DNA of 20,630 nucleotides, taken from the NCBI GenBank assembly GCA_910586175.1, contig CAJUIJ010000023.1:1-20630 (forward strand), written 5' to 3'. The DNA is from an uncultured Muribaculaceae bacterium. Lineage in GTDB: Bacteria > Bacteroidota > Bacteroidia > Bacteroidales > Muribaculaceae. A program made the translations under genes and the position numbers. A model generated the notes under the pieces. That model was not told the DNA's origin. It saw only the letters and a list, made by a program, of their open reading frames with translations, and searched no databases. Positions 1 to 6,810 of the stretch are shown in pieces (the first letter of the stretch is position 1; the number at the start of each line of letters is the position of its first letter).

Positions 1-49
1 ATTTGGTTCTGACGAGCCGTTAACTGATTATTAAAAAATAACCGAAGTA

Positions 50-77
50 TTGTAAATTGGTTTGTATCGTATTTTTG
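50..77 (+). promoter_or_regulatory. Possible weak promoter, Bacteroidota type
   Basis: TATTTTTG at 70-77 matches the TAnnTTTG -7 consensus of Bacteroidota. The best upstream TTG is at 50-52, a spacing of 17 bases rather than the usual 19-21, so the match is imperfect. Transcription would start near 84, just before the hairpin at 91-155, and could read into the PPIase gene at 353. Confidence 0.3.
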
Positions 78-90
78 ATGATTTTTTCGG

Positions 91-155
91 GAGATTGGCT
101 CAACCTCGCAGAAGCATAGTACCCCCTATGGTTCAAGAGGTTGAGAATATATCTC
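91..155 (+). other. Large imperfect stem-loop, candidate structured RNA
   Basis: The arms pair as GAGAT (91-95) with ATCTC (151-155), CTCAACCTC (99-107) with GAGGTTGAG (137-145), GAA (111-113) with TTC (132-134), and CATAG (115-119) with CTATG (126-130) around a six-base loop. That is about 22 Watson-Crick pairs in a nested stem with small internal loops. The structure is directly visible. That it acts as RNA, and on this strand, is inference from the candidate promoter just upstream. Confidence 0.45.
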
Positions 156-352
156 GGAAAAATGGCAATAAGACGATGCGAATTCATTTACCAATTTATA
201 GAACCTCCCTTAAGTTTACGGATAGGCCGACTACAATTTTTAGCACAGGTGGGCGTTATTTCTTATGAATGTGTTCATTGCCCTTGCGACATGATGCGTC
301 AGCAAGCGAACCCATGCATATTTGAAAAAATTAACAGAACACTTAATAACTG

Positions 353-2284
353 ATGAAAAAGACATTTGCAGTCGGACTCGGCGCCTGTGCCATAGCACTC
401 GCTTTCGCCGCCAAAGACCCTGTCATCATGACCGTTAACGGCGTGGATGTGCCGAAATCTGAATTTGAATATCTTTACAACAAGAATTCTCAGCAGCAAG
501 TTAATCCACAGACGCTCGATGAGTATGTGGAGATGTTCAAGCTTTACAAAATGAAGGTTGCCGATGCCCGCGCCGAAGGCATTGACACAATGGCCTCTTT
601 CCGTCGTGAGGCTGACCAGTACCGTCACGAACTCGCAGCTCCTTATCTTGCAGACTCGCTTTTTCTTAACAGTCTTGTAAAGGAAGCCTACGACCGTTCG
701 AAAGAGGAGGTGGAGGCATACCATATCATGCTGTTTAAGCCCCGCGACCCGTCGATGGTTGATGCTGCGCGCAATCGTGTGGACAGCATTCGCCAGCTGT
801 TGCTCAACGGAGCTGACTTTGCTGACCTCGCTACCCGCTTCTCTCAAGACCGCGGCAGTAGCGCCAAGGGTGGCCGCATGGGCTGGATGGTGGCTAATTC
901 TTATCCTTATGCTTTTGAGGTTGCCGCTTACAATCTGCCCGAAGGTCAAATCTCCGATGTAATAGATTCCGGAGTTGGCTTCCATGTGCTCAAAGGTGGC
1001 AAACGCCGTCCTGCCCGTGGCAAGGTCAAGGCAGCCCATATCCTTAAGCTCACACAGGGAAAAAGCGATGCTGATAAAAAGAAGGCTAAGGCTGAGATCG
1101 ATAGCCTTTATCAGCTCGTTATCGCAAATCCCGCTACGTTTAACCATATAGCCTCAACCAACTCTGAAGATCCCGGTTCGGCTCGTCAGGGTGGCGTGCT
1201 CCCTGCTTTTGGTACCGGTGAAATGGTTGCCGAATTTGATTCGGTGGCTTTTGCACTTGCCGACAATGAAATCAGCGAGCCGTTCGCAACATCTTACGGT
1301 TATCATATCATTAAGAAGATCGGTAGCGAACCTATCGCATCGATGGAGTCGATAAAGCCCCGCCTGCTCGCAAGAATCACGAGCCCTCAGGATCCCAGAT
1401 TCCTGATGGTGCGCGAGAACCAGACCAAGAAGCTCGCCAAGAAGCACAAGGGTTCTCTTAATGAAAAGAATCTCCAGGCATTGCGCAACGATGTCAAGAC
1501 ATTAGGTCTCGACTCAGCTCTCTACGCGAAATGGAATGCCGCACCTCAGGCTGACATGCAGGTGTTTGCTGTAAATGGCAAGTCCACAAAACTTGCTGAC
1601 GTAGTGGAAAACCTCAGCAGGATTCAGCTCCCGGCTTCTGCATATGCTGTCAAGGAATTCGATAATGTGGTCGATATGCTCTACAATCGCGAACTCGTCA
1701 ATGCCGAAGAGGATGCACTTCTCACAGAGCAACCCGACTATGCCAACTTGCTTCGCGAATATGTAGATGGCAGTCTCCTCTACGAGGTTAGCGTGCGCAA
1801 GGTGTGGGATAAGGCTGCAAAAGACACCGAAGGTCTTAAGGCTTATTTCGAGGCTAACCGCGACAACTATAAGTGGGCAGAGCCACGTGCCAAGGGCTTC
1901 CTCGTGCAGGCTTTGAATGACTCTGTTGGAAATCTCGTGCGCGAACGCGCAGCCGCCCTCCCTGCTGACTCCCTTATCTCTACAATCCGCAAGGAATTCA
2001 AGGGAAAGGCCGCTATTGACCGCGTTCTTGTATCGAAAGGTACCAACGCCATGGTCGACAACATCATGTTCGGTGGTCCTGAGTCTGCTCCAACCAACAG
2101 TAAATATACCGTATACTTCATGATTAACCCACGTCTTGTAAACGAACCTGAAGAGGTGGCTGACGTTAAGGGTATGGTGACGAGCGACTACCAGAATGAG
2201 TTCCAACAAGCTTGGGAAAATGAACTTCGCAAGAAATATCCGGTGACAGTCAACGAGAAGGTGCTTCGTAAAGTCAAGAAATAA
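353..2284 (+). CDS. Periplasmic peptidyl-prolyl cis-trans isomerase with two parvulin domains
   Basis: A 643-residue exported parvulin-family PPIase, probably a periplasmic chaperone for outer-membrane and secreted proteins. The N-terminus is a signal peptide (MKKTF, then hydrophobic, ending near residue 20 at FAA). A SurA-N-like helical region covers about 25-118. Two PpiC/rotamase domains follow at about 121-217 and 226-324, each with the family's GG(R/V) turn and a G(V/Y)GFHV or GYGYHII ending. The long C-terminal part (about 330-643) has no domain I can name. The ATG follows in-frame upstream stops and directly begins the signal peptide, so the start is well supported. A strong hairpin follows the stop and the next gene has its own promoter, so this gene may be transcribed alone. 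Two more PPIase-related genes follow it. Confidence 0.9.
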   Translation: MKKTFAVGLGACAIALAFAAKDPVIMTVNGVDVPKSEFEYLYNKNSQQQVNPQTLDEYVEMFKLYKMKVADARAEGIDTMASFRREADQYRHELAAPYLADSLFLNSLVKEAYDRSKEEVEAYHIMLFKPRDPSMVDAARNRVDSIRQLLLNGADFADLATRFSQDRGSSAKGGRMGWMVANSYPYAFEVAAYNLPEGQISDVIDSGVGFHVLKGGKRRPARGKVKAAHILKLTQGKSDADKKKAKAEIDSLYQLVIANPATFNHIASTNSEDPGSARQGGVLPAFGTGEMVAEFDSVAFALADNEISEPFATSYGYHIIKKIGSEPIASMESIKPRLLARITSPQDPRFLMVRENQTKKLAKKHKGSLNEKNLQALRNDVKTLGLDSALYAKWNAAPQADMQVFAVNGKSTKLADVVENLSRIQLPASAYAVKEFDNVVDMLYNRELVNAEEDALLTEQPDYANLLREYVDGSLLYEVSVRKVWDKAAKDTEGLKAYFEANRDNYKWAEPRAKGFLVQALNDSVGNLVRERAAALPADSLISTIRKEFKGKAAIDRVLVSKGTNAMVDNIMFGGPESAPTNSKYTVYFMINPRLVNEPEEVADVKGMVTSDYQNEFQQAWENELRKKYPVTVNEKVLRKVKK

Positions 2285-2303
2285 ACGGCTCGTCGACACG
2301 CAC

Positions 2304-2333
2304 GACGCATAATTATTAGACGCATAATTATTA
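2304..2333. repeat. Tandem 15-base direct repeat
   Basis: GACGCATAATTATTA occurs twice head to tail with no mismatch (2304-2318 and 2319-2333). It lies between the stop codon of the first PPIase and a terminator hairpin, overlapping the first bases of the hairpin. It may be a slippage or duplication product. No function is visible. Confidence 0.85.
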
Positions 2334-2369
2334 AGGGTGTATCATAAATCGGTTTATGGTACACCCTTA
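2332..2369 (+). terminator. Intrinsic terminator-like hairpin after the first PPIase gene
   Basis: TAAGGGTGTA (2332-2341) pairs with TACACCCTTA (2360-2369) and CATAAA (2343-2348) pairs with TTTATG (2353-2358), joined by a T-G wobble, around the loop TCGG. This gives a stem of 17 pairs counting the wobble. The following sequence (TTATTGTTTGC) is only moderately T-rich. The stem begins with an A-rich side, so it could act on either strand. Confidence 0.7.
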
Positions 2370-2375
2370 TTATTG

Positions 2376-2407
2376 TTTGCAACTGTCACGAAAAATTGCT
2401 AAATTTG
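2376..2407 (+). promoter_or_regulatory. Promoter of the PPIase/surA/OstA-like/mutL operon
   Basis: TTTG at 2376-2379, a 20-base spacer, then TAAATTTG at 2400-2407 match the Bacteroidota housekeeping consensus exactly (TTTG, 19-21 bases, TAnnTTTG). Transcription would start near 2414, about 30 bases before the next start codon. Confidence 0.75.
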
Positions 2408-2445
2408 TAGATTAAATATCGAGAGACTTCGTTTAAATAGATAAG

Positions 2446-3375
2446 GTGTTGGTAAACATAAGATTATCATATGTGTCAGCCATGATGGTGCTACTGGTGA
2501 CATTTGCTTGTGGCAGACCGGGTGCTCCGGCTGAAGCGGAAGAGGATGCGCTTGTCACGGTAGGCGACTCCACGCTAAGGTTGGCCGATGTGGTGCGTCA
2601 CATTCCGGCAGGTCTTGACTCGGAAGATAGTCTCAGGATGTTTCACAATATAGTAAGCTCTTGGGTAGATGGTCTTGTGCTCTCAAATGTGGCTCAACGT
2701 AATATCCCCGATATGCGTCGCATCGACCGAATGGTTCAGGAATATCGGAATAACCTGATAATAAGTGAATACATGCGTCTGATGTCTGAACATAGTGCGA
2801 ATGATGTTGATGAGAAGAGCATGAAGAATTATTATCTCGGACATGCTGATGAGTTCGTGCTTGACCAGCCTCTGGTAAAGGGTGCTTACATACGTCTTGA
2901 TGAGGGTGACAGCCAACTTCCAAATCTTCGCAAATGGCTTGCAGACTTCTCCGACGATTCGTTCGATAAGATAGAACGCTCCGGCTTAAGGCATGCCACG
3001 GCTTATGAGTATTTCGGTGACGTATGGCACGAATGGGGCGAAGTGGCAGAGAGGATACCATATCGGTTTTTCGATGCCGACGCGTTTGTGAAATCGACTA
3101 AGGATTTCGAGACTGCATATGACGGGTCGGTCTATCTGCTTCATATTTCAGATCATGTACCTTCAGGTGATATAATGCCATATGAATATGCACGCATCAA
3201 AATTGCAGAGATGATGCGTGTGGAAGATATAAATGCTTCACGGGCCAAGCTTAAAACCGACATATATCGGCGAATGATCAAGGATGGCATGTTGAAACCC
3301 GGTCTTTACGACCCGGTTAAAGGGGAGATGAGGAAAGAGAATATAAACGATAAAGACAACAGTAATAAAAAATGA
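2446..3375 (+). CDS. PPIase-related lipoprotein (SurA-N-like, degenerate parvulin region)
   Basis: A 309-residue protein. The N-terminus carries a basic residue, a hydrophobic stretch and a likely lipobox ending TFAC at Cys22, followed by small residues, which suggests a lipoprotein. The segment ALVTVGDSTLRLADVV and the helices after it resemble the N-terminal part of SurA-type PPIases. The rest, with a segment near residues 125-160, fits a PpiC-like position but lacks the clear GG and GYH motifs of its two neighbours, so catalytic activity is doubtful. The start is GTG at 2446 (TTG at 2449 is an alternative). ATG at 2482 would leave too short a signal sequence. The stop overlaps the next start as ATGA, so translation is probably coupled to the SurA-like gene. 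A chaperone or accessory role in the periplasm is inference. Confidence 0.75.
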   Translation: MLVNIRLSYVSAMMVLLVTFACGRPGAPAEAEEDALVTVGDSTLRLADVVRHIPAGLDSEDSLRMFHNIVSSWVDGLVLSNVAQRNIPDMRRIDRMVQEYRNNLIISEYMRLMSEHSANDVDEKSMKNYYLGHADEFVLDQPLVKGAYIRLDEGDSQLPNLRKWLADFSDDSFDKIERSGLRHATAYEYFGDVWHEWGEVAERIPYRFFDADAFVKSTKDFETAYDGSVYLLHISDHVPSGDIMPYEYARIKIAEMMRVEDINASRAKLKTDIYRRMIKDGMLKPGLYDPVKGEMRKENINDKDNSNKK

Positions 3376-4745
3376 ATATAGTGAAATCACGCAATCTGAT
3401 ATTAGGCGCAGTGGCCTTGGCTGCTGCGTGTGCCGTTGCGGCCCCTGTCAAGAAAAATGTAATTGACGAAGTGGCGTGGGTAGTCGGCGACGAGCCGATA
3501 TATCGGTCGGATATTGAGGACCAGTACATGCAGATGAGACAGGAGGGTGCGCCGATTCAGGGTGACCCATATTGCGTAATACCTGAACAGTTGGCCGTGC
3601 AGAAGCTCTTTTTGCATCAGGCCAAGATTGATACTATAGAGGCTCCTGAGTCTCAGCTCAGTTCCGGCGTGGAGAAGCGGATAAACTATTTTGTGGCAAA
3701 CCTCGGCTCTCGCGAGAAGGTGGAGGAGTATTTCCATAAGCCGATAAATGCATTGCGTGAGGAACTCAAGGAGATGATGCGCACAGGTTATATCGTAGAT
3801 CAGGTGCAGGCTACACTCACCAAGGATATCAAGGCCACTCCTAATGACGTGCGCAAGTATTTCGATGCTCTCCCGGCCGACAGTGTGCCTTATGTGCCTA
3901 TGCAGGTGGAGACTCAGCTCATATCAATCAATCCGCGTATTCCTGAGCAGGAGATTGAGGATGTAAAGGCGCGTCTGCGCGACTATTCCGAGCGTATCAA
4001 CAACGGTGAGTCTTCCTTCTCCAGTCTTGCTATTCTGCACAGCGAGGATGGTTCAAATCTTCAGGGTGGCGAACTTGGATTCCACGGCCGTGCCGACTGG
4101 GTGCCCGAGTTCTCGCAGGTGGCTTTCAATCTTACCGACCCCAACAAGGTGTCGAGAATTGTGGAGACCGAATATGGCTATCACATTATTCAGCTCATAG
4201 AGAAGCGTGGCGACCAGGTGAACGTGCGCCACATCCTGCTGACTCCGAAGGTCAGCTCAAAAGACCTCGCTGATGGCGTCGTGAAACTCGACTCTCTGCG
4301 TAAGGAGATGGTGGCCGGCAAGGTGTCGTTTGATGAAGCTGCATACTGGATTAGCCAGGATAAGGACACGAAAAACAATAAGGGTGTGATGATGAATATG
4401 AAGACCGGGTCAAACCGCTTCGAGATGCAGGACCTCCCGCCGGAGATGGCCCGCAAGGTGGAGACCATGCAACCGGGCGATATTTCTGAAGCTTTCATCA
4501 TGAAAGACCCTAAGAAAAACCGTGATGTCATAGCCCTTGTAAAGCTGACCAAGCGTATACCCGGTCATAAGGCCAACCTTAGCGAGGATTACAACATGAT
4601 CAAACAGATGTTTGAGGCGCACGCCAAGGGCAAGGTTGTAAAAGATTGGGTTGAAAAGAAGATAGGGGAGACCTACACCAAGGTGTCTGACGGTTGGGGA
4701 AATTGCGAGTTCACATACAAGGGCTGGCAGAAAAATGAAAAGTAG
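3372..4745 (+). CDS. surA: SurA-like periplasmic peptidyl-prolyl isomerase
   Basis: A 457-residue protein with a signal peptide ending around AVAA at residue 24. A SurA N-terminal domain follows (IDEVAWVVGDEPIYRSDIE from residue 31, typical of SurA). Two parvulin domains come next, at about 180-276 (ending TEYGYHIIQLIEKR) and 284-390 (starting VNVRHILLTPK). The order signal, SurA-N, PpiC, PpiC and the length match SurA, which escorts unfolded outer-membrane proteins through the periplasm. The first domain keeps the GGELGF turn and the YGYHII end. The second is less canonical. The gene overlaps the upstream lipoprotein gene by 4 bases and the OstA-like gene by 11, which indicates a single transcript. 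Being next to an LPS-transport-type protein fits outer-membrane assembly. Confidence 0.88.
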   Translation: MNIVKSRNLILGAVALAAACAVAAPVKKNVIDEVAWVVGDEPIYRSDIEDQYMQMRQEGAPIQGDPYCVIPEQLAVQKLFLHQAKIDTIEAPESQLSSGVEKRINYFVANLGSREKVEEYFHKPINALREELKEMMRTGYIVDQVQATLTKDIKATPNDVRKYFDALPADSVPYVPMQVETQLISINPRIPEQEIEDVKARLRDYSERINNGESSFSSLAILHSEDGSNLQGGELGFHGRADWVPEFSQVAFNLTDPNKVSRIVETEYGYHIIQLIEKRGDQVNVRHILLTPKVSSKDLADGVVKLDSLRKEMVAGKVSFDEAAYWISQDKDTKNNKGVMMNMKTGSNRFEMQDLPPEMARKVETMQPGDISEAFIMKDPKKNRDVIALVKLTKRIPGHKANLSEDYNMIKQMFEAHAKGKVVKDWVEKKIGETYTKVSDGWGNCEFTYKGWQKNEK

Positions 4746-6810
4746 TTTCCAGAAACCATTATATATTGTTTACGCGCTGGCAGCATTATTGTGTGCGAGC
4801 GCTTTCTCTGTGTTCTCCGGTGCCCAGACGCAGAAGAAGCAATTGTCTACCGATAATTACCATCGGCCTGCCCCCACCAAACCTATCAAGCCCACGATTC
4901 CGGATGTCAACCGCTATCAGGAGGATAAGGTATTTCTCGAATACGCAGATTCTCTTTTCCGTCCCCCACATGAGTATGAGGAGTTTCAGATCGTCAAGGG
5001 TTCTGTGAAGTTCAGGCAGGGTGGTATGTGGATGTTTTGCGACTCTGCATATTATTACCCCGAGAAAAATTCGATGGATGCCTTTGGCCACGTGGAGATG
5101 CGTCAAGGCGATACGCTCTTCGTTTATGCCGACAAGCTCTATTATGACGGTCTCGCCAAGCATGCGGTGCTTACAAAAGGCCCTTCGCGCGGCAATGTGC
5201 AGCTCAAGAACCGATCTGTTACCCTCACCACCGATAGCCTTGATTATGATATCAATTCCGATCTCGGTTGGTATGCAGTGGGTGGTCGCCTTGAGGATGA
5301 TGTCAACACTCTGACCTCGCAATATGGCGAATATTCACCCGGCACCAAGTTGGCTAAGTTTCGCACTGATGTTGTGCTCAATAATCGTAAGGATGGTTAT
5401 AAACTCTTTACCAATGAGCTTGATTACAGCACATTGACTCATATCGCTGAAATCAACAGCCCCACGCGCATCGAAGGAGCCAATGATACCATCATCACCA
5501 CGCAAGGTTTCTACAATACGCAGACTGACCGTGCAGAGCTGACTTCGAGGTCAACGATACTTCATAGCGATTCCAACCGCAATGTCACGACCCTTGAGGG
5601 AGACTCGATAATTTACGACAAGCAGACCCGCACCAGCCGGGCTTTTATGTTTCGCAATCCGGCAAGACACGCCGCGCCGATGGTTATAACCGACACCGCT
5701 CGCAAGGTGATGTTGATAGGAGGATATGGCGAGTATAATGATTCGTCACGTTTCGCCTATTCCACTGATTATCCGCTTCTCATTGAGTTTTCGCGTCCGG
5801 ATTCACTTTATCTTCGGGCTGACACCATATTGTCGTTTATCGAGACCGGTAAAGTGCCGGTATTCGACACTGTGCCCAAGATTACGGTGACTACGGTCGA
5901 TTCGATAGCAGGTGAGTCTGCGCCGGCCATTGATTCTATCACCAATTATGAAGTTGTGGTGGTCGATTCCGTGGCCAAGGATTTTCATGTGGCTAAGGCA
6001 ATAGGCAAGGCGAGGTTTTTCAATCGTGACATGCAGGGCATAGCCGACACGCTGTTGCTCAGGGAGCAGGATTCTATTCTATATATGCTTCGCAAACCTG
6101 TCGTTTGGTCGGGTGAGAGACAGATATATGGCAACCGTATTGACGTGCATTTCAATGACTCCACACCCGATTGGGCATTGTTGCCTGAATCAGGACTCGC
6201 TGCCGAGCATGTGGCCGAGGACTTCTATAATCAGTTGCAAGGTTCGCGCATGAAGGCTTGGTTTGAAAATAAGACACTCAAAAGGCTTGAGGTTGAGGGT
6301 AACGTCATCGCATTGACTCTTCCCCAGGAGAAGGACTCATCTTACAATAAGTTGGTACATGCAGAGTCTTCTTATCTGACGTTGCAGATGGATTCCAATA
6401 AAGTGGAGCGCATGAAGATGTGGCCCGAAGTGACAGGCTATGTTGCCCCTCTTTTCGATGTCAAGAAATCACAACAGTTTATTGAAGGTTTTCGTTGGCT
6501 TGAGAAGCTACGCCCCATCAGGGCATGGTATGGCGACCGCCTGCATTGGAATGACGAACTTGGGGATGTCAGCGACGAACTTGAACAATATTTCCTCCAG
6601 CCCCCGCTCTTCAAGGTGATCCCAAAGCCAAAACGTACGCTACCGGCTGAGTCAGACAAGTCAGACAAGTCCGACCAGTCCGACCAGTCAGGCAAGTCCG
6701 ACCAGTCCGACGGGTCCGACCAGTCAGACGACAATGACCAGTCCGACAAGATAGTGAGCCAAGAGGGGAGTGCTACCGAACAAAAAGTAGTAGAGACAAG
6801 CAATGAGTGA
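4735..6810 (+). CDS. OstA/LptA-like LPS transport-type protein with Ser/Asp/Gln repeat tail
   Basis: A 691-residue exported protein with a signal peptide of about 30 residues. The repeated beta-type segments after residue 45 (VKGSVKFRQGG..., DAFGHVEMRQGDTLFVYADKL and later ones) are those of the OstA-like N-terminal domain, found in LptA and LptD. Proteins of this type bind or shuttle lipid A-containing glycolipids across the periplasm. Its size is between LptA and LptD, and I see no clear LptD barrel domain, so it is best called OstA-like. The C-terminal tail (about 640-672) is a low-complexity run of SDQ/SDK units encoded by a tandem repeat. It overlaps the SurA-like gene by 11 bases and mutL by 8, so it sits inside a translationally coupled operon. 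The tail lies outside the family core and may be disordered. Confidence 0.85.
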   Translation: MKSSFQKPLYIVYALAALLCASAFSVFSGAQTQKKQLSTDNYHRPAPTKPIKPTIPDVNRYQEDKVFLEYADSLFRPPHEYEEFQIVKGSVKFRQGGMWMFCDSAYYYPEKNSMDAFGHVEMRQGDTLFVYADKLYYDGLAKHAVLTKGPSRGNVQLKNRSVTLTTDSLDYDINSDLGWYAVGGRLEDDVNTLTSQYGEYSPGTKLAKFRTDVVLNNRKDGYKLFTNELDYSTLTHIAEINSPTRIEGANDTIITTQGFYNTQTDRAELTSRSTILHSDSNRNVTTLEGDSIIYDKQTRTSRAFMFRNPARHAAPMVITDTARKVMLIGGYGEYNDSSRFAYSTDYPLLIEFSRPDSLYLRADTILSFIETGKVPVFDTVPKITVTTVDSIAGESAPAIDSITNYEVVVVDSVAKDFHVAKAIGKARFFNRDMQGIADTLLLREQDSILYMLRKPVVWSGERQIYGNRIDVHFNDSTPDWALLPESGLAAEHVAEDFYNQLQGSRMKAWFENKTLKRLEVEGNVIALTLPQEKDSSYNKLVHAESSYLTLQMDSNKVERMKMWPEVTGYVAPLFDVKKSQQFIEGFRWLEKLRPIRAWYGDRLHWNDELGDVSDELEQYFLQPPLFKVIPKPKRTLPAESDKSDKSDQSDQSGKSDQSDGSDQSDDNDQSDKIVSQEGSATEQKVVETSNE
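6652..6750 (+). repeat. Degenerate tandem repeat (about 6-9 base units) coding the SDQ/SDK tail
   Basis: Units such as TCCGACCAG and TCAGACAAG repeat for about 99 bases inside the end of the OstA-like gene, giving Ser-Asp-Gln and Ser-Asp-Lys units. Units differ mainly by third-position T/C/A changes, so the array is old enough to have drifted or is under selection for the protein. All changes keep the reading frame. Confidence 0.85.

Larger units (their letters stand above)
1..352. other. Non-coding region upstream of the first PPIase gene
   Basis: I see no convincing coding sequence here. The short open frames have no recognisable protein features and overlap strong stem-loops. Seen directly: a possible -7 box at 70-77, a large imperfect hairpin at 91-155, a small hairpin at 265-278 (ATGAA, loop TGTG, TTCAT) and another at 283-306 (CTTGCGAC, 7-base loop, GTC, bulged A, GCAAG). 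There is also a long-range complementarity between 53-61 (TAAATTGGT) and 190-198 (ACCAATTTA). It could be a structured 5' leader of the following gene, an independent small RNA, or decayed sequence. It lacks the tmRNA, RNase P and SRP RNA signatures I know. Confidence 0.5.

Noticed and set aside
91..155. A tRNA or tRNA remnant
   Set aside because: On the minus strand a 5-pair arm with a 7-base loop can be drawn, but the loop lacks the TTCRANY pattern and no complete cloverleaf can be formed.
62..353. Two short plus-strand frames before the first PPIase
   Set aside because: They overlap each other and the strong stem-loops, and neither has a recognisable start context or protein features.
299..1147. 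282-residue minus-strand open frame
   Set aside because: It lies antisense to the first PPIase, whose domains and signal peptide are clear, and has no recognisable protein features.
6438..6803. 121-residue minus-strand frame rich in SDWSD repeats
   Set aside because: It is only the reverse reading of the SDQ-coding tandem repeat in the OstA-like gene.
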